Below, one piece after another: positions 1 to 11,104 of a stretch of 64,000 nucleotides of DNA; positions within the stretch are counted from its first letter, which is position 1; the number at the start of each line of letters is the position of its first letter. The notes under the pieces are model-generated. The model saw only the letters and a program-made list of their open reading frames with translations, was not told the origin of the DNA and did no database searches. The position numbers and the translations under genes are program-made. This DNA is from Pseudomonadota bacterium (GTDB lineage Bacteria > Pseudomonadota > Alphaproteobacteria > Micavibrionales > UBA2020), in NCBI GenBank assembly GCA_021845905.1, contig JAJZVA010000007.1, positions 1-64,000 of the forward strand, written 5' to 3'.

Positions 1-139
1 GCCCGCATGTACCGGCGGGTTATTGAACATTGTGAATATTTTTCGCGGGGGATGGCTTCACGCCATGCCGGACATGTTCCGGCATCCATTCGTCGATAAA
101 CCGTCTTGCGCGCACCTTCGCGTTAAAAAAAATCCTCCG
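1..139. other. flank downstream of pyrG, no firm gene
   Basis: No convincing gene is seen between the window edge and the end of pyrG. Two inverted repeats are present: ATGCCGGA (65-72) with TCCGGCAT (78-85), and a shorter ATGGC/GCCAT pair just to its left. Neither is followed by a clear T-run, so I do not call a terminator. On the - strand an ATG at 30-28 opens a frame that runs off the window and could be the start of the next gene, but it has no good ribosome site. Confidence 0.4.
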
Positions 140-1786
<1,647 letters not shown>

Positions 1787-2158
1787 TTACTTCGAAATCG
1801 GCGCGGACGGTCTTTTCTGTTCGGGCGCGGGCTTGGCGGGAACGGCCTTCTCCGGTTCGGCCTTTTTGACCGGCACCAGCTTCTGAACGGTTTTTTGTCC
1901 GGTGCCGACGTCGAGAATGCTCTTCGCCGGGCCGTGATGTTCCGCCAATAGCGCCAGCGCCAAACTGGAAATGAAAAACACCGCGCCGAGATAACCGGTG
2001 ATGCGCGACAAGGCATCGCCCTTGGTGCGCGTCGCGCCGAGGTTGGACATCGAGCCCGAGCCTCCGACGAAACCTGCGTCTTCCGCGGGCTGCACCAGAA
2101 CGACGGCGACGATCGCGAGCGCCACGATCAGTTGAATGACGAGAATGACTGATTCCAT
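1787..2158 (-). CDS. secG: preprotein translocase subunit SecG
   Basis: Small inner-membrane subunit of the SecYEG channel. The 123-residue protein has the SecG plan: a first hydrophobic helix at residues 3-23, a cytoplasmic loop with the family signature around GSGSMSNLGATRTKGD, a second helix near residues 55-75, and a Lys/Pro-rich cytoplasmic tail (about 40 residues) that is longer than in E. coli. GAGGA precedes the ATG. It sits between tpiA and pyrG on the same strand. Its functional partner SecA is at 32.7 kb. Confidence 0.93.
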   Translation of the reverse strand: MESVILVIQLIVALAIVAVVLVQPAEDAGFVGGSGSMSNLGATRTKGDALSRITGYLGAVFFISSLALALLAEHHGPAKSILDVGTGQKTVQKLVPVKKAEPEKAVPAKPAPEQKRPSAPISK

Positions 2159-2264
2159 GGATGTTTCCTCGAATCTTTTATTTATGGAATTATACGTCTT
2201 TTATGTCAGCTATTTCTAAGCGCAATCCGCCAAAAAATCCAGAGCTTTATATTTTCAATATGCC

Positions 2265-2996
2265 TTATGTCAATTTGCTGGCCGACGCGATCGCCATGAA
2301 CTCCTCTGGCTTGAGGCTTGCGCCGCCGACCAGCACGCCGTCGACGTTGTCGATGTGGAGAATCTCCCGCGCGTTCGCCGCCTTGACCGAGCCGCCATAG
2401 AGGATTTGCATGCGCCCGACCTTGCCGCGGATAAAGGCATGCATCTGCCGGATATCGTCGTCGGAAGCCGTCTTGCCGGTGCCGATCGCCCAGACGGGCT
2501 CATAGGCGATGACGGTGTTTTCCGGCGACGCCGTATCTGGAATGGATTGAGAAAGCTGCTGCCCCACGACGCTTTCATGCTTTCCAGCATCGCGCTCCGC
2601 TTCCAGCTCGCCGACGCAGATGATGGCGACAAGCCCCGCCGCATGGGCGCTTTTCGCCTTGGCCGCGACGTCCGCGCTGGTTTCCTTGTGGCGCCCGCGG
2701 CGCTCGGAATGGCCGAGAATCACGAAGTCGCACCCCAGATCCTTCAGCATCGGCGCGGCGATATCGCCGGTGAACGCGCCGGACGCCGCGGCATGGCAAT
2801 CCTGCCCGCCCCAGCGGATCGCCTTATCTTTCAGCTTCGCGCCCAAGGGGGCGAGCAGCGTCGCGGGCGGACAGACGACCATATGAAAATTATTGGACGA
2901 ATCGTTTTCCACCGCCACGGCGAGCTTTTCGACGCGGGCAAGGCTCTCCGCCGCGAGGCCGTTCATTTTCCAGTTCCCGACGATCAGTTTCGGCAT
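2265..2996 (-). CDS. tpiA: triosephosphate isomerase
   Basis: Interconverts dihydroxyacetone phosphate and glyceraldehyde 3-phosphate in glycolysis and gluconeogenesis. The open frame extends much further upstream, but the real start is the ATG at 2996: it gives MPKLIVGNWKMNG, the canonical TIM N-terminus, and has AAAGGAGA five bases upstream. The 243-residue protein carries the catalytic Lys in GNWKMNG, the His in ILGHSERR, the Glu in AYEPVWAIGTGK and the phosphate loop YGGSVK. It is divergent from ppiD across a gap of about 70 bp that must hold both promoters. Confidence 0.97.
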   Translation of the reverse strand: MPKLIVGNWKMNGLAAESLARVEKLAVAVENDSSNNFHMVVCPPATLLAPLGAKLKDKAIRWGGQDCHAAASGAFTGDIAAPMLKDLGCDFVILGHSERRGRHKETSADVAAKAKSAHAAGLVAIICVGELEAERDAGKHESVVGQQLSQSIPDTASPENTVIAYEPVWAIGTGKTASDDDIRQMHAFIRGKVGRMQILYGGSVKAANAREILHIDNVDGVLVGGASLKPEEFMAIASASKLT

Positions 2997-3068
2997 ATCT
3001 TTCTCCTTTGCATTCGGCGTCATTTTCGCTAAATATCTTTTAATAATCAATCTTAATAAGGATACCCC

Positions 3069-4979
3069 ATGCTCAAACAGATGCGCGACGGCGCCAAGTC
3101 CACTCTGGTGAAATTCGTTCTTTTCGGCCTGTTGCTGCTGGCGATGACCGGCCTCGCGCTGATCGGCGGGCAAGGCGTCTTCAACAGCGTGACCGGAAAC
3201 GACGTGGTGGCGAAAGTCGGCGGCACGAAAATCCACTCCGAGGATTTCGAGCGCACGGTGCGCGACACGCTTGACCGCAAAAACGTCCGCGAATCCGACG
3301 CCATCCGCGCCGGAATCCCGCTCAAGATCCTGAAACAGCAAATCGACCAGCAGGTCTACGCCATGGCGGCGCGCGACGCCGACATCCTGCCGGGAGACAC
3401 GCTCGCCGCGCGGCAGATCAGGGACATCATCGCGCCGCTGGTCAAAAAAGGCATGTCGCAGCAGGACGCGCTCCAGCGCCTCGAAGAAGCCTACAACATG
3501 CGCGAACCCCAGCTCGTCGCCACGGTCAAAACCGACATCGCGACCCAAATGCTGTTCAATGTCATCACCGCCGGCACCGCCGCGCCCGAGCAGCTCGTCG
3601 ACGACGCGCTGAAGTTCCGCAATGAATACCGCAGCGGCAAGTATTTCATGCTGACGTCGAAAAACATCCCGCCGGTCAAAATCCCGTCTTCAGCCACGCT
3701 GCAAGACTATTACAATTCCGTCCAAAGCGACTACACACTGCCGGAATACCGCACGCTCAGCGTCGTCACGCTCAGCCGCAAGGCCGTCGCCGCCACCATC
3801 AAGATCCCCGACGCGCGCCTCGAACAACACTACAAGAACAATCTCGAAGCCTACAAAACGCCGGAAACCCGCATCGTCGCGCAAGCCATCGCGCCGGATG
3901 AAGCGACGGCGGAACGCATCTACAAGACCGCCGAAAAAGACCATGACCTCCGCGCCGCCGCCAGATCAGCGGGCGCCAAGGTGAGCTACGTCGCGCCGGA
4001 GCCTTTCAAGCGCGAACAGATCGCGCAGGAGTTGCGCCTCGCCGCCTTCGCCGCGAAAGCCGGAACGATCACCGCGCCGATCCAGACGCCGCTCGGCTGG
4101 CACGTGCTCTATATCAAGAAAGTCGAACCCGGCGTCGTCCGGCCGTTCAGCGCCGTGAAAAGCGAGATCGAGAGCAACCTCGCGCAGGACAAAATCGACA
4201 CCGCCATCTACAACGAATCGAACAAGATCGAAGACGCCATCGGCGGCGGATCGACCCTCTCGGAAATCGCCAAACAGTTCAAGCTGCCTGAAACCGTGCT
4301 GACCAAAGTCGACGCGAACGGCATCCCCGCGGGTCAAAAGCAACCTGACGCCGCCGTTCCCAATCTCGCGAAAATCGTCGCCGCGGGCTTCAGCCTCGAC
4401 AAGGGCGAAGCGAGCCAGATGATCGAAGCGCCCGGCGGATCCTATCAGGTCGTCAGCGTGCGCGACATCTATCCCGCCAGCCAGCCGCCGTTCAGCGCCG
4501 TCCGCGCCGACGTCCTCGCCCGCTGGATGAAAGACCGGGAGATGAAAGCCCTCGGCGACAAGGCCGACGACATCATCGCCCGCCTTCAAAAAGGCGCGTC
4601 TTTCGACAAGATCGCGGCGGAACTGCACCAGCCGGTGATGCAGACGGGAGAGATCAGGCGCGGCGAATCCTCCATGCAGGCCAAGCTCGACGACAACATG
4701 CTGAACGGCCTCTTCGCGCTTGACGCCGTGGGGCAGACGACCACCGTCACCGAAGACAACGCGCTCGCCATCCTCCGCCTCACCGGCCGCGAGATCAAAA
4801 TGCCGCAGGCCCATCTGAAGGAAGACAGGCAAAACCTCGCCGACGTCATGCAACGGCTGATCGACAACGACCTCATCGAGCAATACCGCCAGAGCCTGTG
4901 GGCCAAATACGACGTCCACATCAACCAGAAGCTGTTCAACACGCTCTATGCGCAAAACGGTGCAGACGGTTCGGACTGA
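3069..4979 (+). CDS. ppiD: peptidyl-prolyl cis-trans isomerase D (PpiD/SurA family)
   Basis: A membrane-anchored periplasmic chaperone with a parvulin domain that helps secreted proteins fold near the Sec channel. The 636-residue protein has one N-terminal hydrophobic anchor (about residues 16-38), a SurA-like N-terminal helical region, a PpiC parvulin domain around residues 265-360 ending in TPLGWHVLYIKKVEPG, and a long C-terminal chaperone region. AAGGA lies six bases before the ATG. Its position next to tpiA and secG is the usual alphaproteobacterial context. Here a nucleoside kinase follows, where many relatives have trpE. Confidence 0.9.
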   Translation: MLKQMRDGAKSTLVKFVLFGLLLLAMTGLALIGGQGVFNSVTGNDVVAKVGGTKIHSEDFERTVRDTLDRKNVRESDAIRAGIPLKILKQQIDQQVYAMAARDADILPGDTLAARQIRDIIAPLVKKGMSQQDALQRLEEAYNMREPQLVATVKTDIATQMLFNVITAGTAAPEQLVDDALKFRNEYRSGKYFMLTSKNIPPVKIPSSATLQDYYNSVQSDYTLPEYRTLSVVTLSRKAVAATIKIPDARLEQHYKNNLEAYKTPETRIVAQAIAPDEATAERIYKTAEKDHDLRAAARSAGAKVSYVAPEPFKREQIAQELRLAAFAAKAGTITAPIQTPLGWHVLYIKKVEPGVVRPFSAVKSEIESNLAQDKIDTAIYNESNKIEDAIGGGSTLSEIAKQFKLPETVLTKVDANGIPAGQKQPDAAVPNLAKIVAAGFSLDKGEASQMIEAPGGSYQVVSVRDIYPASQPPFSAVRADVLARWMKDREMKALGDKADDIIARLQKGASFDKIAAELHQPVMQTGEIRRGESSMQAKLDDNMLNGLFALDAVGQTTTVTEDNALAILRLTGREIKMPQAHLKEDRQNLADVMQRLIDNDLIEQYRQSLWAKYDVHINQKLFNTLYAQNGADGSD

Positions 4980-5121
4980 AAACGGACTTTCGCGCATCGC
5001 GCCGCGCCGAAAAATAATCCATTGATTTTTATATCAGGTTTTTATTTTCCGGAAAAACCTTGCTTTTTGTTTCCGCGTTCATTATACTCGCTCTCACCCA
5101 TTGCAGAGGAGGATTGGAAAC

Positions 5122-5790
5122 TTGAGACAAGGCCTGCGTATCGCTGTCGAAGGCAATATTGGCGTCGGGAAATCCACTCTGTTGCCGCGCCTCCAGCAAA
5201 TTCTCTCCGGCGGCGCGCCGTGGGACGTGATGTCAGAGCGCGTCGATGAAGACCCCGAATTCAAAAACCTGCTCAAGGCCTTCTACGACGACCCCAACAA
5301 GCAGGTCCAGCTCCAGTCGTGGATCACGCACCGCCGCTTAAGGGAATTCCGCGCGCTGCAAGGCAACCCCACCAATTATATCTTCGAGCGGTCTTTCATG
5401 GGAGAACTGGTGTTCTGCCACGCCAATCTCGTCCGCCACGAAAAGCCCGAAGGCCCCTATATCCGCTTTTTCTACGACGTCGTCGCCGCGCTGAAGGAAT
5501 GCCGCTACGATGCCGTGATTTACCTCAAAGCCGCGCCCGACACCTGCTTTTCGCGCATCAAGTTCCGCGCCCGCGACGCGGAAAACACCATTCCCTTCGA
5601 ATACGTGCAATACCTGAACGCCTGCTACGAGGCCCACCTGCCGGAAACGGCCCGCGCCCACGACATCCCGCTGGTGACGGTCGACTGGGACAAGTTCGGC
5701 TCCGCGGAAGACGTGGCCGAAAGACTGCAAACAACGCTCGACTTTTACGGACAGGACAACCTGCCCGAAATAAAAGCGAAAGCGGGATAG
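5122..5790 (+). CDS. deoxynucleoside kinase (dNK/TK2 family)
   Basis: Phosphorylates deoxynucleosides in salvage; the exact nucleoside is not predictable from sequence. The P-loop is GNIGVGKSTL near the N-terminus. Further family marks are the ERSFMGE segment (DRS/ERS motif) and an Arg-rich lid region around SRIKFRARDAENT. I choose the TTG at 5122 because AGAGGAGG ends nine bases before it; the product is then 222 residues, normal for the family. The next gene starts four bases after the stop, so the two are probably co-transcribed. Confidence 0.85.
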   Translation: MRQGLRIAVEGNIGVGKSTLLPRLQQILSGGAPWDVMSERVDEDPEFKNLLKAFYDDPNKQVQLQSWITHRRLREFRALQGNPTNYIFERSFMGELVFCHANLVRHEKPEGPYIRFFYDVVAALKECRYDAVIYLKAAPDTCFSRIKFRARDAENTIPFEYVQYLNACYEAHLPETARAHDIPLVTVDWDKFGSAEDVAERLQTTLDFYGQDNLPEIKAKAG

Positions 5791-5794
5791 GCGC

Positions 5795-6883
5795 ATGGGT
5801 CGTCCACAGATAAAGATTTTCCGCAGGGAGCTTGCGCCGCAGTTCATCGCCGCCGCGACCAAAAAGCCCCAAAAGCTCCTGCCCCTGTTGCTCGCCGCGA
5901 CGCAGCATGTGCGCGACGCCATCCTTCTTCCTTCGGCGCAAAATCTCGACGACATTCCCATCGAGCATAAAGACACCGGCGCGCAGCGCGACGCCGACGC
6001 CAAGACCTTCACCATCATAACGGACAAACAATGCGAAGCCGAGATGGCGCGCCTCCTGTCCGCATCCTTCCCGCAGGCGCTCCTGATCAGCGAGGAAAAA
6101 TACGGCGACAGCGCGACGGCGGAAAAACAGCGCGTTCTCGATGAAGCCCTCGCGACCGACAGAATGGTCATCCTCACCGATCCGCTCGACGCGACGCGCG
6201 ACTTCCGCACCGGCGGCGACGGCTACGGGACGCTGGTCGCCGTGCTGCAAAACGGGGAGATCACCGCCGCCGTCGCCCACCGCAGCACCGATTACGCCGA
6301 CCCTTCGGGCCTCGGCCACACGCTGACCTTCGAAAAAGGCGACGGCGTGCGCCGCGACGGCCGCCTGATCTCGCCTTTGTCAGGCCGCGTTTTTCCCGAC
6401 GACACCTTAAAACTGCGCGGCTACGCGGGCGCGGAATTCATCGCCCCCATGCGCCGAAAGGGTGCCGCGGACAAAACCGGCTTTCCCGACCTTGCGGGAA
6501 AATTCGATTCCCTGAGCGACCTTTGGACGTGTAGCAAGCTTCTCGACGACCTCCTCACCGGCACGCACCATTTCGCGCTCGTGCCGCCGCCGCCCGATCT
6601 CTTCGATTACCCCGCCGCGCTCGGCCTGATCAACGCCGCCGGCGGCACGGCCAGGTTTCTCGACGGCACGCCCGCCACGTTCGCGGAGATCGTCCGCCGC
6701 CAGAATTTCGACGGCGACGACAAGGCGGCGAAAGCGCTCCTCAACACGCTGGTCTTCGCCGTGTCGGAAAACGTTTTCAAAGCGGTGCAAAAGACGGTGT
6801 GCGACGCCGCGGGTTTGACGATACCCGCCAGGCCGTCGCCGCGCGAGATACCCAAACCCCGGATCCGGGACTTGCATAAATAA
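5795..6883 (+). CDS. inositol-monophosphatase-fold phosphatase (CysQ/IMPase-like)
   Basis: The metal-binding motifs of the lithium-sensitive phosphatase superfamily are present: ISEEKYGD (Glu ligand), DPLDATRDF (the DPLDGT motif with Ala for Gly), and a third acidic site in DLFDYPAALGLINAAGG where WD is usual. Members hydrolyse inositol monophosphate or 3'(2')-phosphoadenosine nucleotides; I cannot choose between these. At 362 residues it is about 90 longer than typical CysQ, with extra N-terminal helix and a C-terminal tail. It starts four bases after the kinase gene and ends convergently with prs, nine bases away. Confidence 0.75.
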   Translation: MGRPQIKIFRRELAPQFIAAATKKPQKLLPLLLAATQHVRDAILLPSAQNLDDIPIEHKDTGAQRDADAKTFTIITDKQCEAEMARLLSASFPQALLISEEKYGDSATAEKQRVLDEALATDRMVILTDPLDATRDFRTGGDGYGTLVAVLQNGEITAAVAHRSTDYADPSGLGHTLTFEKGDGVRRDGRLISPLSGRVFPDDTLKLRGYAGAEFIAPMRRKGAADKTGFPDLAGKFDSLSDLWTCSKLLDDLLTGTHHFALVPPPPDLFDYPAALGLINAAGGTARFLDGTPATFAEIVRRQNFDGDDKAAKALLNTLVFAVSENVFKAVQKTVCDAAGLTIPARPSPREIPKPRIRDLHK

Positions 6884-6891
6884 AGTATAGA

Positions 6892-7845
6892 TCACGCCCC
6901 TGCGGGAACCACGCTGAACAGAGAAGAGACGGAACGCTCCTCGCTGATGCGCAAGACCGCCTCGCCGATCAGCGGCGCGACGGGCAGATATTTAAGCTTT
7001 TTGCAAGATTGCGCGGCGGGAGCGGCGACGATGCTGTCGGTCACCACCATTTCCGTCAGCGGCGACTTTTCGATGCGGTCTATGGCGCTGCCGGAGAGGA
7101 CGCCGTGCGTCGCGAAAGCGCGGACGGACGCCGCGCCCTCCTTGATCAGCGCCGCGGCGGCGTTGCAGATCGTGCCCGCGCTGTCCACCATGTCGTCGAT
7201 CAGGATGCACTCCTGCCCCGCGACTTCGCCGATGACGTGCATGACTTCGGAGATGCCCGCCTTCTCGCGGCGCTTGTCGATGATGGCGAGGCCTGCATCG
7301 AGCTGCTTGGCGAGCGCGCGGGCGCGCACCACGCCGCCCACGTCGGGCGAAACGACGGTCAGCGGCTTGTCCGATTTCGTCTTGCGCGCATACGGCACGA
7401 AAATCGGCGTGCCGGCGAAAAGATTGTCCACGGGAATGTCGAAGAAGCCCTGAATTTGCCCGGCATGCAGATCCAGCGTCAGCACGCGGTCGGCGCCCGC
7501 CTTGGTGATCAGGTTGGCGACGAGCTTGGCGGAGATGGGCGAGCGCGAGCCGGTCTTGCGGTCCTGCCGCGCGTAGCCGAAATAGGGCATGACCGCCGTG
7601 ATGCGCCGCGCCGAGCCACGCTTGAGCGCGTCGAACATGATCAGCATTTCCATCAGATGGTCGTTGGCGGGGGATGACGTCGACTGGAGGACGAACACGT
7701 CCTCGCCGCGCACGTTTTCCAGCACCTCGACGAAGATCTCCTGATCGGCGAACCTTTTGACGTTCACCTCCGTCAGCGGGATGCCAAGATAAGCCGACAC
7801 CGCCGCGGCGAGCGGCGGGTTGCTGGAACATGCTATCAATTTCAT
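6892..7845 (-). CDS. prs: ribose-phosphate pyrophosphokinase (PRPP synthetase)
   Basis: Makes PRPP from ribose 5-phosphate and ATP, feeding purine, pyrimidine (PyrE), His and Trp synthesis. I start at the ATG at 7845 (MKLIACSSN), which aligns with the usual family N-terminus and gives 317 residues; an ATG five codons upstream is also possible. Landmarks are [10 protein letters not shown], the catalytic flexible-loop region [10 protein letters not shown], the Mg-PRPP signature [15 protein letters not shown] and the ribose-phosphate loop [11 protein letters not shown]. Confidence 0.97.
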   Translation of the reverse strand: MKLIACSSNPPLAAAVSAYLGIPLTEVNVKRFADQEIFVEVLENVRGEDVFVLQSTSSPANDHLMEMLIMFDALKRGSARRITAVMPYFGYARQDRKTGSRSPISAKLVANLITKAGADRVLTLDLHAGQIQGFFDIPVDNLFAGTPIFVPYARKTKSDKPLTVVSPDVGGVVRARALAKQLDAGLAIIDKRREKAGISEVMHVIGEVAGQECILIDDMVDSAGTICNAAAALIKEGAASVRAFATHGVLSGSAIDRIEKSPLTEMVVTDSIVAAPAAQSCKKLKYLPVAPLIGEAVLRISEERSVSSLFSVVPAGA

Positions 7846-7934
7846 TTTTTTCTCGCCCATGGTTTTCCGGTTGCTCGTACGCGGCATTAAACTAGCCAAT
7901 TTTCAGCGGGAAAAGAAGGGCTCTTTTAACCGCT

Positions 7935-8702
7935 TCATTTTATTGAAATAATCGAGATCTGCAGCCCGAAGCCTTTTTCGCCGTTCAAAAAAGCGCGGCG
8001 GTTGCTGAAGAAATCTTCCGCGTTCATGCGCGTATCCTGCCCGACGTCATGGATCGTTTCCACGCCCGCAAGCTTCAGCCGGTGCGCCACATAACCCGGC
8101 AGATTGAAGATCTGGTGCCCCTGTCTCGGCGCGGCCCTGAAGAAACGGGCGTTCCCCGCGTCCTGCGCCATGAACGGCAGGGTGAAGTCGTCGCTCACCT
8201 CGTATGAATCCGCGCCGATGCAAGGGCCGATGGCGACGGCGATGTCTTCGGGCGGCGCGCCGCGCTTTTTCAGCGTCGCGACCATTTCCTCCGGCATGCC
8301 GCCGAGCGCGCCTTTCCATCCGGCATGGCACGCGCCGACGATCTTCCTGCTTTTGGAGGCGAACAGCACCGGCACGCAATCCGCGGTGAGAACGCCGAGC
8401 CCCATGCTGCTTTCCAGCGTCACCATTCCGTCGGCTTCCGGCGCGTTCTTCGGCACCCACGGCTTTCTGACCGTCACCGCCTTGGCGCTGTGCGTCTGCC
8501 GCGCGATGACGAGCCGGTCGGAAGCGATCTCGAGCGCCGCCGCCGCGCGCGCGCGGTTGGCGCGCACGTTGGCCAGCTTGTCGTCTTTCTTGAATCCGCA
8601 GTTGAGAGAATCATACAGCCCCTTGCTGACGCCGCCGTGACGGGTGAAGAACCCGTGCCGCACCCAGGGTATGGAGGAAAGGTCAGTCGTCAGATACTTC
8701 AT
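7935..8702 (-). CDS. pgeF: peptidoglycan editing factor PgeF (YfiH/laccase-domain family)
   Basis: Zn-dependent enzyme of the DUF152/YfiH family; characterised members clear mis-built peptidoglycan precursors, and older annotations call them polyphenol oxidase. Expected metal and active-site residues are visible in RQTHSAKAV, LTADCVPVLFA and GACHAGWKGALGG. The ATG at 8702 has GGGAG six bases upstream, better than the earlier TTG at 8720. At 255 residues the length is normal. It overlaps the 3' end of the methyltransferase gene by 20 bp, so the two are translationally coupled behind lgt. Confidence 0.9.
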   Translation of the reverse strand: MKYLTTDLSSIPWVRHGFFTRHGGVSKGLYDSLNCGFKKDDKLANVRANRARAAAALEIASDRLVIARQTHSAKAVTVRKPWVPKNAPEADGMVTLESSMGLGVLTADCVPVLFASKSRKIVGACHAGWKGALGGMPEEMVATLKKRGAPPEDIAVAIGPCIGADSYEVSDDFTLPFMAQDAGNARFFRAAPRQGHQIFNLPGYVAHRLKLAGVETIHDVGQDTRMNAEDFFSNRRAFLNGEKGFGLQISIISIK

Positions 8703-9846
8703 GCGCGTCTCCCTCGGCAAGCGCGAAGCCTGCCGGATGGATGCGGGCTTTGCGCGGCGTTAACGCAAGAACCTTGAACAGCCGCCCCATTTCCTTGGGC
8801 GCGACGAGGCGGCAGAGCGCCGTCATGATGTCCTCGCGCTGTTTTTCCGTGGCGTTTTCGCACAACTTCTGCGCCCGCGCCTCGATGCCGAGGCCGATCA
8901 AAAACGAACCCTGCGTCACCGGCCCCGCAACGGCGGCATGCTGCGCCGCGACCGCCTTGAGCGTGCCGAAATCGACGTGCGCGGTGATGTCGCGCAGGCC
9001 CGGCTCTTCCAGCACGTCGGCGTATTCATGCCGCGACACCGCCTGCAGCGTGTCGCCCAGCCCGGCTTCGGCGTGGCCGTAATCGAGGAACAATGCCGCG
9101 CCGCCCCCTGCGCCCTGCGCGTCCGGATCATTTCGCGCGATGCGCTCCGACACCTGCTTCACGATCTCCAGCGACGGAGGGCTGATCTCGAAAACGCTGC
9201 CTTCGGGCGCGTTCAGGAAATCCTCCGGCATCATGCCGTCGAGCGTGAATTCCAGCGGCGCGGTGGTGAAGAAAAAAGCGTCATGCTCGGCATCGTAATC
9301 GACGCGCCGCTCGCGCCAGCCGTCTTTGGTCTTTTTCAACTGGTGTATCGGCAGCGCGTCGAAGAACTCGTTGGCGACGACGAAGCAAACGCCTTCCGGC
9401 ACCTCGGAAAAATTCTCGTGCCAGGTCGCGGGATAATCCTTCAGCGCGGCCGCCTGCAATTCCCTGAGGCGCGGGCTGGTCTCGACCAGATGCAGCGTCA
9501 GCGCGTTTTTGAAATCCGGCCAGCTGGAAACCGTGCGCATGACGTCCGCCGCGAGCGTGCCTCTGCCGGGGCCGAGCTCGACCAGCTTCACGTTTTCCGG
9601 CCTGCCCATCTGCATCCACATGTCAACGAGCCATGCGCCGATCATCTCGCCGAACATCTGGCTGATCTCCGGCGCGGTGGTGAAATCGCCCTTCGCGCCG
9701 AACGGCTCCTGCGTCTCATAATAGGCGGAAACCGCGCGCGCCATGTATTCCGCAACCGTCAGCGGCCCGCGCGCCGCGATGTCGTCCGCGAGCGCGTCGT
9801 GCACGGGGTTGGCCCCTTTAAGCTTTCTTTTGACGTTTTCTTGCAT
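8683..9846 (-). CDS. class I SAM-dependent methyltransferase, MidA/NDUFAF7 family
   Basis: A homologue of the mitochondrial complex I assembly methyltransferase NDUFAF7 (MidA), which methylates an Arg of a complex I subunit. The bacterial role is less settled. Visible marks are GDFTTAPEISQMFGEMIGAW, the SAM loop ELGPGRGTLAADV, and LFLDYGHAE. The start is the ATG at 9846, giving 387 residues and a 29-bp overlap with the end of lgt; the TTG at 9867 is an alternative. The gene order lgt, this gene, pgeF on one strand is a frequent alphaproteobacterial operon. Confidence 0.87.
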   Translation of the reverse strand: MQENVKRKLKGANPVHDALADDIAARGPLTVAEYMARAVSAYYETQEPFGAKGDFTTAPEISQMFGEMIGAWLVDMWMQMGRPENVKLVELGPGRGTLAADVMRTVSSWPDFKNALTLHLVETSPRLRELQAAALKDYPATWHENFSEVPEGVCFVVANEFFDALPIHQLKKTKDGWRERRVDYDAEHDAFFFTTAPLEFTLDGMMPEDFLNAPEGSVFEISPPSLEIVKQVSERIARNDPDAQGAGGGAALFLDYGHAEAGLGDTLQAVSRHEYADVLEEPGLRDITAHVDFGTLKAVAAQHAAVAGPVTQGSFLIGLGIEARAQKLCENATEKQREDIMTALCRLVAPKEMGRLFKVLALTPRKARIHPAGFALAEGDAHEVSDD

Positions 9847-10633
9847 AGTGAATGATGTAAAGCCCAATGAAGATCATCGGCAGCGACAGCACCTGCCCCA
9901 TGGTGAAATATTGAAGGATGAACCCGATCTGCGGATCCGGCTCGCGGAAAAACTCGACGAAGAAGCGGCAAAGGCCGTAGCCCGTCACGAACATGCCGAA
10001 CAGCAGGCCTTCGGTGTGGCGGACGGCTTTCTTGCGCGCGGCGAGATAAAGCACGGTGAAAAGGCAGATGCCTTCAAGGAACGCCTCGTAAAGCTGGCTG
10101 GGATGGCGCGGCAGCGGCCCGCCCTGCGGAAAGACCATCGCCCACGGCACGGTCGTCACGCGGCCGAACAGCTCGCCGTTGATGAAGTTGGCGATGCGCC
10201 CGAAGAACAATCCGATCGGCGTCACGCAGGCGAGGATGTCGCCCAGCGCCCATGCCGAAAACTTGTGCTTGCGCGCATAGAGCGCGACAACGGCGATCAC
10301 GCCCAGCAATCCGCCATGGAACGACATGCCGCCTTCCCAGATCGCCGGAATGCGCAAGGGGTGCGCCATGTAATAGTCGAAGTTGTAGAACAGCACGTAG
10401 CCCGTGCGCCCGCCGAGAATCACGCCGAGCACGAGCAGCGGCAAAACGTTGTCGATATCCTCGCGGTTCGGGCGGCGCCCCGGATCGCGGTCGCAAATGC
10501 GCCCCGCGTAATACCAGCCGCCGAGAAATCCGGTGAGATACGCCAGCGCGTACCAGCGGATGCCCGGAATGCCGTACTTGACGAGAAACGGAATATGAAC
10601 GGCAATCGGGTCTATATTGGGATAAGGGATCAT
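9818..10633 (-). CDS. lgt: prolipoprotein diacylglyceryl transferase
   Basis: Transfers diacylglycerol from phosphatidylglycerol to the lipobox Cys of prelipoproteins, in the inner membrane. The 271-residue protein is multi-spanning and carries the Lgt signature GRIANFINGELFGR, the conserved periplasmic loop with MSFHGGLLG, and HPSQLYEA. The window encodes at least two candidate substrates, the lipoproteins at 21.1 and 40.4 kb. It leads the lgt-midA-pgeF operon. The ribosome site in front of the ATG is weak. Confidence 0.96.
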   Translation of the reverse strand: MIPYPNIDPIAVHIPFLVKYGIPGIRWYALAYLTGFLGGWYYAGRICDRDPGRRPNREDIDNVLPLLVLGVILGGRTGYVLFYNFDYYMAHPLRIPAIWEGGMSFHGGLLGVIAVVALYARKHKFSAWALGDILACVTPIGLFFGRIANFINGELFGRVTTVPWAMVFPQGGPLPRHPSQLYEAFLEGICLFTVLYLAARKKAVRHTEGLLFGMFVTGYGLCRFFVEFFREPDPQIGFILQYFTMGQVLSLPMIFIGLYIIHYARKRQKKA

Positions 10634-10749
10634 ATTTACATAACCATATTATGTGTCAGATATGGCACTCACCTTAGCGAAAGTCTCGCGCCACGTCACG
10701 AGATTGCTATGCGCCAAACGAGAAAAAACATTAAAACATTGCATAACCT

Positions 10750-10772
10750 GCCCTTAGCATGATAATAAGGGC
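10750..10772. promoter_or_regulatory. 7-bp inverted repeat upstream of ubiK
   Basis: GCCCTTA (10750-10756) and TAAGGGC (10766-10772) form a hairpin with a 9-base loop, 20 bp before the ubiK start. It could be an operator or a 5'-UTR hairpin. No other evidence of function is visible. Confidence 0.3.
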
Positions 10773-10792
10773 GGAAAACATGGTGAGTTATT

Positions 10793-11104
10793 ATGAGAAG
10801 TACGCGCAACAAGCCCAAATTCATCGACGATCTGGGCAAAATGGGAAGTTTTAAAGATTTCGCCCGCATGGCCGGAGGCGCGGCGGAATCGCTCGGCGCG
10901 GTCCGCGGACAGGTCAAATCGGTGGTCAACGGTTTCCTCGCCGAGATGGATTTCGTCACCCGCGACGAGTTTGAACGGGTCGAGGCGCTGGCGCAAAAAG
11001 CCCGCGAGCGGCAGATCGCTCTTGAAAAACGCCTTGAAGAGCTGGAAAAACACCTCGGCGCGCGCACCCCGCAAACCGCAAAAACCAAGAAAGCAAAGAA
11101 ATGA
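10793..11104 (+). CDS. ubiK: UbiK/BMFP family accessory protein
   Basis: A 103-residue helical protein of the membrane fusogenic (BMFP) family. The E. coli member UbiK assists ubiquinone synthesis by holding Ubi enzymes near lipids. The sequence shows the amphipathic segment FIDDLGKMGSFKDFARMAGG and a C-terminal coiled coil (about residues 60-92) with the conserved FVTRDEFERVEALAQKARE. The Lys-rich tail lacks further domains. GGTGAG precedes the ATG. The stop overlaps the ybjN start in an ATGA. Confidence 0.82.
   Translation: MRSTRNKPKFIDDLGKMGSFKDFARMAGGAAESLGAVRGQVKSVVNGFLAEMDFVTRDEFERVEALAQKARERQIALEKRLEELEKHLGARTPQTAKTKKAKK

Noticed and set aside
2997-3548. Upstream extension of the tpiA frame
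   Set aside because: It runs antisense through ppiD; the TIM N-terminus and a strong ribosome site fix the start at 2996.
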